The notes: generated by a model not told the origin, from the letters alone. A stretch of 7,241 nt of DNA from an uncultured Phycisphaerales bacterium (GCA_937901265.1 CALCHA010000293.1:1-7241); one strand, 5' to 3'. Numbered from the stretch's first letter, positions 1 to 6,265 are shown. A program made the numbers and translations.

Positions 1-131
1 TCGGTGCCCAGATCCTGCGTGACCTGGGCCTTTCGAAGTTGCAGCTGCTGACGAACCGCCCGAAGAAGCTCCTGGGACTGGATGGCTTCGGCCTCACGGT
101 GACGAGCCAGCTGCCGATCCCGGTGGGGTGA
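1..131 (+). CDS. ribBA: RibBA-type GTP cyclohydrolase II, C-terminal end (partial)
   Basis: The frame beginning at base 3 reads 42 codons to a TGA at 129-131; the rest of the gene lies upstream of the window. The fragment starts [20 protein letters not shown], followed by KK and GLDGFGLTV. This matches the end of the GTP cyclohydrolase II domain, where the LLTN-P-K motif is strongly conserved. The enzyme opens GTP to 2,5-diamino-6-ribosylamino-pyrimidinone phosphate, the first step of riboflavin synthesis in the cytoplasm. The GAQIL-DLG wording is more like bifunctional RibBA (fused to dihydroxybutanone-phosphate synthase) than stand-alone E. coli RibA, but the N-terminal half is not visible. 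The protein stops right after QLPIPVG, without the roughly 25-residue tail ending near a lysine-methionine-GH motif that many homologues carry. Its codons end in G more often than those of the genes downstream. Confidence 0.88.
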   Translation, partial: GAQILRDLGLSKLQLLTNRPKKLLGLDGFGLTVTSQLPIPVG

Positions 132-151
132 ATGTCGTTGACTCGACATTC
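130..151. promoter_or_regulatory. 8-bp perfect inverted repeat upstream of the toxin gene
   Basis: GAATGTCG (130-137) and CGACATTC (144-151) are perfect reverse complements around a 6-base centre, TTGACT. The repeat begins at the ribBA stop codon and lies about 50 bp before the toxin start. Two readings are possible. It may be an operator for the XRE antitoxin, since such pairs usually repress their own promoter. Or it may be a weak terminator for ribBA, because an AT-rich stretch with five Ts follows at 159-163. The T-run starts 8 bases after the stem, which is late for an intrinsic terminator, so I lean towards an operator. The TTGACT centre resembles a -35 box but has no well-spaced -10. 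Confidence 0.45.
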
Positions 152-153
152 GC

Positions 154-195
154 AATAATTTTTCTTCAACCTATACGTTGTATGTGCTAGGATGG
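154..195 (+). promoter_or_regulatory. AT-rich leader with candidate promoter of the toxin-antitoxin unit
   Basis: This stretch is far richer in A and T than anything else in the window. Candidate -10 elements are AATAAT (154-159), whose -35 region would overlap the inverted repeat, and TAGGAT (188-193), with TTCAAC (165-170) 17 bp upstream. A small dyad, ATAC-GTT-GTAT (173-183), could be a second antitoxin-binding site. AGGATGG (189-195) also serves as a plausible ribosome binding site for the ATG at 203. The sequence alone does not decide which box is used. Confidence 0.35.
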
Positions 196-202
196 TCATG
201 GA

Positions 203-571
203 ATGAGGCATGTGATTGTGCAGCTTCCGGGCTTTGCACGGGAGGCGAAACGGGCTGGCCTGTCTCCGGAGGACCTGCGTCTTATCGAACTCGACATCAT
301 GGAGGACCCCGAAGCCTTCCCCCTCATGGCCGGCACCGGCGGGCCGCGGAAAATGCGATTCTCGCCCGAATCGCGTCGCGGCGGAAAAAGCGGCGGTGTC
401 CGCGTTTGCTATTTCCTCATCACGCCCGCGGAACACGTTTATCTGGTGACCGTATTTTCCAAAAACGACAAGCCCAACCTTTCTCCCGCTGACGCCCAAG
501 CCATCGCTCAAGTCATAGCCCGGGTTCGAAGCGGCTACCGCACACCGCAACAGGATTGGACCGCACGATGA
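203..571 (+). CDS. RelE/HigB-like toxin of a type II toxin-antitoxin pair
   Basis: This 122-residue protein has the size and motif order of RelE-superfamily toxins of the HigB2/RelE_like type. These are usually ribosome-dependent mRNA interferases that cleave transcripts during translation. Visible motifs are GTGGPRKMRF (44-53), the glycine- and lysine-rich GKSGGVRVCYF (61-71) and the strand YLVTVFSKND (80-89), followed by the helix LSPADAQAIAQVI. The basic residues in these segments (R49, K50, R52, K62, R67, K87) are where the family places its RNA-contacting and catalytic side chains. The start ATG at 203 has AGGA about 10 bases upstream. The stop overlaps the antitoxin start by four bases (ATGA), and toxin before antitoxin is the higBA order. 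Nothing looks truncated, so the toxin is probably intact. That the target is mRNA is family knowledge, not seen here. Confidence 0.9.
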   Translation: MRHVIVQLPGFAREAKRAGLSPEDLRLIELDIMEDPEAFPLMAGTGGPRKMRFSPESRRGGKSGGVRVCYFLITPAEHVYLVTVFSKNDKPNLSPADAQAIAQVIARVRSGYRTPQQDWTAR

Positions 572-1026
572 AAAAAGTCCTTCACATTCCGCCCCCCAAA
601 CCCGCCCGTCGGCCGCCGGCGGCCTCGCGCCGGCATGTTGGCGATACGCCCGCCGCACGGAAAATTCTCGCCGCCCTCTACGATCTTGAAGATACCCTCA
701 AGCAAGGCATCCGACCCGAAACAAAGTATCCCTCGCGGCACATTGCGCCGCCCAGTCCATACGACGGCGCGAAGGTACGAACCCTCCGCCGCAAACTCAA
801 CCTTACCCAGGAGCTCTTCGCTCGCCTCATCGGCGCTTCCACGATCCTCATCCAGAAATGGGAATCTGACTCGCGGCACCCTGACGGGATGGCACGCCGC
901 TTGATGGACGCCATCAACCATGATCCGCAACGCTGGCTGGCCATGATCGACGGTTCTGTTCCCCTGCAGATGCCAGCTCGTGGGTCTCGCGCCATTTTCC
1001 CAAGCACAGCGGCTGTTCCTCGCTAG
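568..1026 (+). CDS. XRE-family helix-turn-helix antitoxin (HigA-like)
   Basis: This 152-residue protein is the likely partner of the preceding toxin. Such antitoxins bind and neutralise the toxin and repress the shared promoter through a Cro/C1-type helix-turn-helix. The HTH lies at about residues 68-118, with the hallmark pattern KVRTLRRKLNLTQ, LFARLIGAS, then IQKWESDSRHPDG and MARRLMDAI. The segment DLEDTLKQG before it resembles the helix of HigA/RelB-like partners of this toxin family. Relative to the usual 90-110 residues it carries a proline- and arginine-rich N-terminal extension (about residues 8-25) and a C-terminal tail of about 25 residues. I chose ATG 568, which overlaps the toxin stop as ATGA; an in-frame TTG at 556 would add four residues. 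Translational coupling to the toxin is likely. The next gene starts 18 bp downstream and may share the transcript. Confidence 0.87.
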   Translation: MKKVLHIPPPKPARRPPAASRRHVGDTPAARKILAALYDLEDTLKQGIRPETKYPSRHIAPPSPYDGAKVRTLRRKLNLTQELFARLIGASTILIQKWESDSRHPDGMARRLMDAINHDPQRWLAMIDGSVPLQMPARGSRAIFPSTAAVPR

Positions 1027-1029
1027 CCT

Positions 1030-1042
1030 TGAGGGAGCCTCA
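1030..1042 (+). promoter_or_regulatory. Ribosome binding site of the CAP gene inside a small hairpin
   Basis: GAGGGAG (1031-1037) sits 7 bases before the ATG at 1045 and supports that start over the in-frame ATG at 1069, which has no clear site. TGAGG (1030-1034) and CCTCA (1038-1042) are perfect reverse complements with a three-base loop, so the site could fold back on itself. The stem is only five base pairs and may be chance. Confidence 0.5.
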
Positions 1043-1044
1043 CC

Positions 1045-1752
1045 ATGCGTCTGAATCGAGAACCGACAATGGGCATTCGCAAACCCCTCCTCGCCGTGCT
1101 CGCCCTTCTCCTGCTTGCCCAGACCAGGCCGGCCCCGACGACAAAACCCGCCGACGACTATGCGCTCACCGCCGAGGCGTTCTTCAAGCTGCCCGAACTG
1201 CAGACCCGCATGACCGCCGACAGCGTCGATCTCCAGCTGCTCGATGCCGCCCTCTTCCACCGCACCAACCAGGAACGCGCCAAGGCCCACCTCCCGCTGT
1301 TCACCTACAACGAACGGCTCCACACGATGGCCCACGATCACTCCGCGGAGATGGCCACCCTCCACTACTTCGCCCACCAATCCCCCACGCCGGAAAACGC
1401 CACGCTTGGCGACCGCCTCAAGAACGCCGGCCTCAATCCGCAGGCTGCCGGGGAAAACATCGCCGTGCTCCCCGTCCGCGAAATGGGCTCGGGCAACTAC
1501 CTCGTCACCGGCAGCCCGCCCAACGAAATCTACACCGACAAGCAGACGCACAAGCGCCTCGGCTACTACACCTACGCAGAATTCGCCGACGCCGCCCTCA
1601 CCCAGTGGATGAACTCCCCGCCCCACAAGGCCGACATTCTCAACCAGAGCTTCCGCTACCTCGGCGCCGCCGCCGCCCGCGGCACCTACGACACCACCCA
1701 GGACTCCCTCTACCTCACGCAAAACTTCGCCAGCAACGTGCCCGCCCGCTGA
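1045..1752 (+). CDS. Secreted CAP (SCP/PR1-like, YkwD-type) domain protein
   Basis: A 235-residue exported protein. The N-terminus has basic residues and then the hydrophobic run PLLAVLALLLLA (14-25), a signal peptide with cleavage somewhere in 25-35. No lipobox is visible. The rest is a CAP domain: LLDAALFHRTNQERAKAHLP (65-84), HDHSAEMATLHYFAHQSP (97-114), GDRLKNAGL (122-130), GENIA (136-140), WMNSPPHKADIL (188-199) and YLTQNF (223-228). The likely cavity residues are H99, E137 and H194, with H111 close by. Between GENIA and the WMNSPPH helix lie about 48 residues (141-187), roughly 30-35 more than in typical bacterial YkwD-like proteins, including a Tyr-rich piece around 163-178. The biochemical role of bacterial CAP proteins is mostly unknown, so I do not assign one. 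The gene starts 18 bp after the antitoxin; the 108-bp gap behind it holds only weak short dyads. Confidence 0.9.
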   Translation: MRLNREPTMGIRKPLLAVLALLLLAQTRPAPTTKPADDYALTAEAFFKLPELQTRMTADSVDLQLLDAALFHRTNQERAKAHLPLFTYNERLHTMAHDHSAEMATLHYFAHQSPTPENATLGDRLKNAGLNPQAAGENIAVLPVREMGSGNYLVTGSPPNEIYTDKQTHKRLGYYTYAEFADAALTQWMNSPPHKADILNQSFRYLGAAAARGTYDTTQDSLYLTQNFASNVPAR

Positions 1753-1860
1753 GCAAAGCCCCGTTCACGGGCGATCTCTCACCTCCTCCGCGCTTCGCCC
1801 TGCGGATTTCACGCGCCATTTGAATTTCGTCATTCATCATTCCTCCCTATCATTCTCCCC

Positions 1861-2997
1861 ATGACTCCCGCCCGACCGCGCTCCACCGCCGAACTCGCCG
1901 CCCTCATCGCCGACGCCGCCGTCGCCCGTGAGCAGGTGCGTATCACCGGCTCCGGCTCGCTGCCGCTCGCGCGCTTCGATCCCGCCCGGCCGATCCGCGA
2001 CATCTCCACGCTCCGCCTCAACAAAATCCTCGACCACGCCGTCGCCGACATGACCGTCACCCTGCAGGCCGGCATCAGCCTCGAAGCCCTGCAGCGCGAG
2101 CTCGCCTGGAAAAACCAGTGGCTGCCGCTGGATCCCCCGGCCCTGGCCCCGCGCGTCCCCGGCGCCCGCACACTCGGCGGCCTCATCGCCACCAACTCCC
2201 TGGGCCCCTTGCGCGAAATCGCCGCCACCAATGATTTCCGCCGCCTGCTCCTGGGCATCACCTGGATTGACGCCGCCGGGCGAATCCTCCACGCCGGCGG
2301 CCGCACCATGAAAAACGCCGCGGGCTACCAGCTGCAGCGTCTGATGACCGGCGCGTGCGGAACGCTGGGCATCCTCGCCGAGGTCACGCTCCGCACCGCC
2401 GCCCGCCCCGACGATGAAGCCGCGGTCACGTTTTACTGTCCCACCCCCGAATCCGCCGCGCAACTCGCCGCCGAGATTCGTCTCGCCCCGGTGACCCCCG
2501 CGTACCTCCAGCTCATCCCGGCGCAGACCTTTGCCGCCAACCCCCTGAGCCTGCCCGCCGGCGACGCTGTCTGCCTCACCGTCGGCTTCCTCGATCGCCC
2601 CGCCGCCGCCCGCGCCCAGATCGACGTGCTTCGCTGCCTGCCGGCTGCGGAAGGCCTCGAATCGCTTTCGCTCAACGCGGCCCAGTGTGGCCGCCTGCGC
2701 CTCTGGATGACCGCCGAACCGCTCGCCCCCGAAGGCACCCTTCCCTTCCGCCTGCACACCCTGCCGTCGCGCGCCGCCGCCCTCACCCACGCCCTGGGCC
2801 GCCAGGAAAATGTCTGGCTCGTCGCGGAAGCCAACGCCGCGCTCCTCCGCGGCCACGCTCCCCCGCGCACCCTTGAGAAGCTGCTGCAGCCGCCCGACTG
2901 CCTCGCCTTCCCGCGATCCCCCGGCAGCGCCGACCCCCTCGTCACCGCGCTCAAATCCGCCCTCGATCCCCACCACCTGCTCGGCTCGCTCCCCTGA
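1861..2997 (+). CDS. glcE: FAD-binding protein, glycolate oxidase subunit GlcE-like
   Basis: This 378-residue protein has the PCMH-type FAD-binding fold (VAO/FAD_binding_4 family) and reads as a GlcE homologue. Visible motifs are VTLQAGISLEALQREL (66-81), the PLDPP turn (89-93), TLGGLIATNSLGPLR (104-118), LLLGITWIDAAG (129-140) and the FAD-contacting block GGRTMKNAAGYQLQRL with GACGTLG (146-170). The C-terminus ends with ALDPHHLLG (367-374), matching the DP-near-the-end signature of the family. In E. coli, GlcE works with GlcD and the iron-sulfur subunit GlcF to oxidise glycolate to glyoxylate at the membrane. Neither partner is next to this gene, so they may be elsewhere or the protein may act alone on another hydroxy acid. 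The start is ATG 1861. No good ribosome binding site precedes it (the leader is CT-rich), so initiation may be leaderless or weak. No signal peptide is present. Confidence 0.83.
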   Translation: MTPARPRSTAELAALIADAAVAREQVRITGSGSLPLARFDPARPIRDISTLRLNKILDHAVADMTVTLQAGISLEALQRELAWKNQWLPLDPPALAPRVPGARTLGGLIATNSLGPLREIAATNDFRRLLLGITWIDAAGRILHAGGRTMKNAAGYQLQRLMTGACGTLGILAEVTLRTAARPDDEAAVTFYCPTPESAAQLAAEIRLAPVTPAYLQLIPAQTFAANPLSLPAGDAVCLTVGFLDRPAAARAQIDVLRCLPAAEGLESLSLNAAQCGRLRLWMTAEPLAPEGTLPFRLHTLPSRAAALTHALGRQENVWLVAEANAALLRGHAPPRTLEKLLQPPDCLAFPRSPGSADPLVTALKSALDPHHLLGSLP

Positions 2998-3089
2998 TCT
3001 GCTACAATGAACCTGCCACGCCGCACCGTGCATCCGCTACGCATTGAGTGCGCCGCCCATTGCCACTGGCCCGTCACGCTTCGCCCCGC

Positions 3090-3093
3090 AGGA
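3090..3093 (+). promoter_or_regulatory. Ribosome binding site fixing the lyase start
   Basis: AGGA lies 7 bases before ATG 3101. It favours that start, which opens directly into a signal peptide, over the in-frame TTG at 3044, whose extra 19 residues would bury the signal. The 103-bp gap before it (2998-3100) contains TACAAT (3003-3008), which resembles a -10 box but lacks a matching -35; I see nothing else convincing there. Confidence 0.55.
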
Positions 3094-3100
3094 TCCCGCC

Positions 3101-4981
3101 ATGCGATTACCCCTCCTTCTTCCCCTTTTGCTGCTTCTCCCCTCCCTCCCCCTCCGTGCCGCCGACGATCCCGTCCGCACCACCGAAACCCCCACCGCGA
3201 TCACCGCTTCCAATGGCCTGGTCGCCTTCACCCTCAGCAAAACCAACGGCCGCGTCACCTCGCTCAAGGCCCGCATCAAAGCCTCCGGCCAAATGGTCGA
3301 GCTCGGCGAAAACAGCGGCAAGACCATCTACATGCACTACGTCAGCACCCCCGAACCCCTCACCGGCGCCACCAACAAAACCGTCGAGCATCCCGAGCCG
3401 GTGCAGAAAAATATGATCCGCCTCGTCGCCTCTTCCGCCGACGCCGCCGACATCCTCGTCGGTACCGAGCCCACCGACCAAATCCCCTTCCACATCGAGT
3501 GGCATCTCCTCCTGCGCCGCGGTGAGCCCGGCATCTACATCTATCTCACCTACCGCCACGGCCCCGGCATGGCCGCCGCCAACTTCGTGCAGGCCGGCTG
3601 GGTCGTCCGCGGTGTCGCCGGCCAGACGCTTTTCACCCACTACCTCCCCGACGGCCCGCGCATCACTCCCATCCCCACCGGCAAGGTCGTCAAAGAAGTT
3701 CAGGACGCCACCTGGCTCTACGACGACGGAAAGCTCATCTCCAAATATGACTTCTGCGATTTCGCCCACGATGCCCACGTCTACGGCATGGCCGGCCACG
3801 GCGTGGGGCTCTGGATGGTCATGCCCTCCTGGGAATCCTGCAACGGCGGCCCGCTCAAGCAGGAACTCACCGTCCACCAGGGGCCCCTCCCCGCCGGGCC
3901 GCAAACCAACATCGTCCAGTGGATCGTGCAGGGCGAGCACTTCGGCGCCACCGGCATCCCCATCAAGGCCGACGAAAAGTGGTCCAGGTTCTACGGCCCG
4001 ATGTTCCTCTACATCAACCAGGCGCCCTCCATCGACGCCCTCTGGGCCGACGCCCAAAATCGCGCCGCCGCCGAAATCAAAAAATGGCCCTATGCGTTCA
4101 TCAAAAACGCCGACTATCCGCTCGTTCGCGGCACGCTTACTGGAAAAATTCACCTCGCCGACGGCACCTCCCCCAAGGACGCCTGGGTCGTCCTCACCGA
4201 TCCCGACGAACCCGACTTCTGCCTCGCCTCCAAAGGCTACCAGTTCTGGACCCAGGCCGACGCCGCCGGCAACTTCACCATCGACAAGGTCCGCCCCGGC
4301 ACCTACCGCCTCCACCTCTCCGGCGCCGATCAGCCCCAGGACTTCCACAAGGACAACATCCTCATCGCTCCCCACGACAACCTCGACCTGGGCACCCTTG
4401 AATGGACCCCCATCACCCACGGAAAACGCCTCTGGCAGATCGGCACCTTCGACCGCTCCACCCGCGAATTCAAAGGCGGCGACGACTTCCGCCACTACGA
4501 CAACTTCCAACGCTACCTCAGAAACTTCCCCCACGACGTCGCCTTCACCATCGGCCACTCCCGGGAAGCCGCCGACTGGAACATGGGCCAATGGCAGTGG
4601 TACAACGAGCACCCCTACTGGAGCGTCTTCTTCGATTCCCCCGCCGCGCAGACCGGCGAGGCGACCCTCACCATTGCCCTCGCCGCCGCCGACGCCCGCC
4701 AACTCGCCCTCACCCTCAATGGCCACCCGCTCAAGACCCTCGACCTGCAGACCTCCGGTGCCGCCGTCTACCGCTCCGGCGGCCAGGACTCCCGCCGCCA
4801 GCTCTTCATCATTCCTTTCGACGCGGCCCGGATCCACGCCGGCAGCAATGAACTCCGCTTGCAAATCCCCGGCAGCTACCCTGCCGCCGGCAACGAAACC
4901 AAACGCGCCGTCGACGTCCGTGCCCTCTTCTATGACGCCCTCCGCCTCGAAGTCGACCCCACCGCCAAACCGCCGCCCTGA
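3101..4981 (+). CDS. Secreted rhamnogalacturonan lyase, polysaccharide lyase family 4
   Basis: A 626-residue exported enzyme predicted to cleave the rhamnose-galacturonate backbone of pectin rhamnogalacturonan I by beta-elimination. Residues 1-21 are a leucine-rich signal peptide (MRLPLLLPLLLLLPSLPLRA). Three domains follow as in PL4 enzymes. The first is a catalytic beta-sandwich at about 30-335, opening with ASNGLVAFTLSKTNGRVTSL. The second is an FnIII-like domain at about 340-435, with LTGKIHLADG and NFTIDKVRPGTYRL. The third is a CBM-like jelly roll at about 442-620, with LWQIGTFDRSTREFKGGDDF, FTIGHSREAADW and ALFYDALRLEV. The block KLISKYDFCDF (211-221) to GGPLKQELTVHQGP (249-262) is the most family-like; K215 and H259 are candidate catalytic residues by analogy with the Lys/His pair described for fungal enzymes, but my alignment is by eye. 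Length matches the family. No transporter or unsaturated-galacturonyl hydrolase gene is adjacent. The phosphoesterase gene begins 52 bp later and may be co-transcribed. Confidence 0.9.
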   Translation: MRLPLLLPLLLLLPSLPLRAADDPVRTTETPTAITASNGLVAFTLSKTNGRVTSLKARIKASGQMVELGENSGKTIYMHYVSTPEPLTGATNKTVEHPEPVQKNMIRLVASSADAADILVGTEPTDQIPFHIEWHLLLRRGEPGIYIYLTYRHGPGMAAANFVQAGWVVRGVAGQTLFTHYLPDGPRITPIPTGKVVKEVQDATWLYDDGKLISKYDFCDFAHDAHVYGMAGHGVGLWMVMPSWESCNGGPLKQELTVHQGPLPAGPQTNIVQWIVQGEHFGATGIPIKADEKWSRFYGPMFLYINQAPSIDALWADAQNRAAAEIKKWPYAFIKNADYPLVRGTLTGKIHLADGTSPKDAWVVLTDPDEPDFCLASKGYQFWTQADAAGNFTIDKVRPGTYRLHLSGADQPQDFHKDNILIAPHDNLDLGTLEWTPITHGKRLWQIGTFDRSTREFKGGDDFRHYDNFQRYLRNFPHDVAFTIGHSREAADWNMGQWQWYNEHPYWSVFFDSPAAQTGEATLTIALAAADARQLALTLNGHPLKTLDLQTSGAAVYRSGGQDSRRQLFIIPFDAARIHAGSNELRLQIPGSYPAAGNETKRAVDVRALFYDALRLEVDPTAKPPP

Positions 4982-5033
4982 TCCAGCCTCCCCCTTCGCC
5001 TTTCGTCCTCGCACTTCGTCTTATGAGGCTCCC

Positions 5034-5534
5034 ATGCTCCTCGCTCTTCTCTCCGACACCCACGACAACGCCCGCTCCACGCAAGCCGCCTTGGCCCTGC
5101 TCGCCCCCCACCATCCCGCCGCCTACCTCCACGCCGGCGATCTGGTCTCCCCGCAGATGCTCGAACACTTCGCCCACCTCCCCGTCCCCTTCCATTTCAT
5201 CCTCGGCAACAACGAGTTCGATCCCCCCGCCCTCCACGCCGCCGCCGCCGCCCGGGGCCTCCACTTCCACCACGACTTCGCCGACCTTTCCTTCGCGGGA
5301 AAGCGTCTCGCCATGACCCACGGCCACGACGGCGTCCGGCTCGAAAAACTCATCGCCTCCGGGCACTACGCCTGGGTCATCCATGGCCACACCCATCAGC
5401 AGCGCGATGAGCGCCGCGGCGCCACCCGCGTCCTCAACCCCGGCGCTCTCCACCGCGCCAGGATCCGGTCCGTCGCCCTGCTCGACCCCGCCGCCGACGC
5501 CCTGACCTTCCTCCACCTGCCCCCCTCCGCCTGA
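5034..5534 (+). CDS. YfcE/MJ0936-family metallophosphoesterase
   Basis: A 166-residue cytoplasmic calcineurin-like phosphoesterase. All metal-binding motifs are present: SDTHDN (7-12; D8, H10), HAGDLVS (33-39; D36), LGNNEFD (57-63; N59), MTHGHDG (94-100; H96) and IHGHTHQQ (116-123; H119, H121). The family ending [10 protein letters not shown] (134-143) is also there. Family members hydrolyse phosphodiesters or phosphomonoesters with two metal ions; the cellular substrate is usually unknown and I cannot name one. Length matches the family (about 160-185). The frame is open far upstream only because it shadows the lyase gene. The real start is ATG 5034, with GAGG at 5025-5028 five bases before it and the first conserved motif six residues in. 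A 52-bp gap separates it from the lyase and shows no convincing terminator, so the two may be in one operon, without an obvious functional link. Confidence 0.93.
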   Translation: MLLALLSDTHDNARSTQAALALLAPHHPAAYLHAGDLVSPQMLEHFAHLPVPFHFILGNNEFDPPALHAAAAARGLHFHHDFADLSFAGKRLAMTHGHDGVRLEKLIASGHYAWVIHGHTHQQRDERRGATRVLNPGALHRARIRSVALLDPAADALTFLHLPPSA

Positions 5535-5545
5535 CCCGCCGCCCT

Positions 5546-5562
5546 TTTCCGCACTTCGGAAA
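5546..5562. terminator. Weak hairpin after the phosphoesterase gene
   Basis: TTTCCG (5546-5551) and CGGAAA (5557-5562) form a perfect six-base-pair stem with a five-base loop, 11 bases after the phosphoesterase stop. No T-run follows directly; the nearest, TTTTT, is at 5582-5586. It may stop transcription poorly, or be a regulatory dyad upstream of the fasciclin gene. Confidence 0.35.
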
Positions 5563-5602
5563 TCATCTGATCCACCCGAACTTTTTCCCCGTACATCAAT
5601 GC

Positions 5603-5640
5603 CGAAGCAGCCGGACACCGCCTCATGCGAAGCGGCCGGA
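5603..5640. repeat. Two 13-bp direct repeats upstream of the fasciclin gene
   Basis: CGAAGCAGCCGGA (5603-5615) and CGAAGCGGCCGGA (5628-5640) match at 12 of 13 bases with a 25-bp period, ending 28 bp before the fasciclin start. They lie outside any accepted gene. Tandem sites at this distance could bind a regulator or belong to the leader RNA, but two copies of a GC-rich motif in GC-rich DNA may be chance. Confidence 0.4.
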
Positions 5641-5668
5641 ACGCCAACTTACTCGTGGAGAAATTCAA

Positions 5669-6220
5669 ATGATTACGCGCAAATACCTACTTCCAGCCTT
5701 TGCCGGCCTCGCGCTTGCGGCCGCCGGTGCCGTGCAGCTCACCGCCCGCGCTCAGCAGATGAGCCCGGCGACCCCCGCCGCCCCGATGGCCGAAAAAGAC
5801 ATCATCGAAACCGCCACCGGTCCCGGCATGGCTGACGTCACCACCCTCGTCACCGCCGTCAAAGCCGCCGGCCTCGTCGATACCCTCAAGGGCAAGGGCC
5901 CCTTCACCGTCTTCGCCCCCACCAACGAAGCCTTCGCCAAGCTCCCCAAGGGCACCGTCGAAAATCTCCTCAAGCCCGAAAACAAGGACAAGCTCGTCAA
6001 AATCCTCACCTTCCACGTCGTGCCCGGCAACAACGACGCCAAGGCCGTCATGGCCATGTCCTCCGCCAAAACCGTCGAAGGCGGCGAACTCAAAATCACC
6101 ACCAAGGACGGCAAGGTCATGGTCGGCAACGACAAGGCCACCGCCACCGTCATCAAGCCCGACATCAAGTGCTCCAATGGCACCATCCACTGGATCGACA
6201 CCGTCCTTATGCCCGACTGA
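5669..6220 (+). CDS. Secreted fasciclin (FAS1) domain protein
   Basis: A 183-residue protein with an N-terminal signal peptide ([20 protein letters not shown], residues 5-24), likely cut after ARA at about 28. A short Ala/Pro-rich linker leads into one FAS1 domain (about 44-182). The two conserved FAS1 boxes are clear: H1, [17 protein letters not shown] (77-93), and H2, [13 protein letters not shown] (170-182). The central FHVVPG (115-120) stands where the family has its Tyr-His or Phe-His pair. FAS1 domains mediate adhesion or ligand binding outside the cell; no enzyme activity is implied. The start ATG has GGAG eight bases upstream. Genes for an ECF sigma factor and its anti-sigma follow, as in the MPT70/MPT83-SigK relationship of mycobacteria, suggesting this is a target of that sigma factor (inference). 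The 134-bp gap before it holds the hairpin and direct repeats listed separately. Confidence 0.94.
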   Translation: MITRKYLLPAFAGLALAAAGAVQLTARAQQMSPATPAAPMAEKDIIETATGPGMADVTTLVTAVKAAGLVDTLKGKGPFTVFAPTNEAFAKLPKGTVENLLKPENKDKLVKILTFHVVPGNNDAKAVMAMSSAKTVEGGELKITTKDGKVMVGNDKATATVIKPDIKCSNGTIHWIDTVLMPD

Positions 6221-6247
6221 TCCTCCGCGATCTCTGATGCCTGGGAT

Positions 6248-6260
6248 GGAGCATGGCTCC
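6248..6260. repeat. Short perfect dyad GGAGC-ATG-GCTCC
   Basis: Five bases (6248-6252) are perfectly complementary to 6256-6260 around ATG. The dyad sits just before the larger hairpin and encloses the upstream ATG of the sigma-factor frame. It may simply be part of the terminator region. Confidence 0.3.
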
Positions 6261-6265
6261 GACAT

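Noticed and set aside
535..1722. Open frame of 395 codons on the minus strand opposite the antitoxin and CAP genes
   Set aside because: Low-complexity product without motifs, spanning two well-supported + strand genes and the gap between them.
1753..1860. Possible terminator between the CAP gene and glcE
   Set aside because: Only short stems (CCCG/CGGG near 1760-1772; TCCGC 1787-1791 with GCGGA 1802-1806) without a T-run.
3003..3008. TACAAT as a -10 box for the lyase gene
   Set aside because: No -35-like sequence stands 16-18 bp upstream; a single hexamer is too weak to call.
1837..3033. Open frame of 398 codons on the minus strand opposite glcE
   Set aside because: Gly/Glu/Ala-rich shadow of the C-ending codon bias, with no recognisable domain.
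3107..5014. Open frame of 635 codons on the minus strand opposite the lyase
   Set aside because: Its Gly/Val/Glu-rich product has no recognisable domain, and the C-ending codons of the + strand gene remove stops from this frame. The lyase on the + strand has full domain support.
3522..5033. Upstream extension of the phosphoesterase frame to a 670-residue protein
   Set aside because: The first 504 residues are Ser/Pro/Thr-rich shadow of the lyase gene. The family motifs begin right after ATG 5034, which has its own ribosome binding site.
5599..5835. Small open frame of 78 codons starting before the fasciclin gene
   Set aside because: It has no ribosome binding site, overlaps the fasciclin signal-peptide region in another frame, and turns Arg-rich as expected of a shadow frame.
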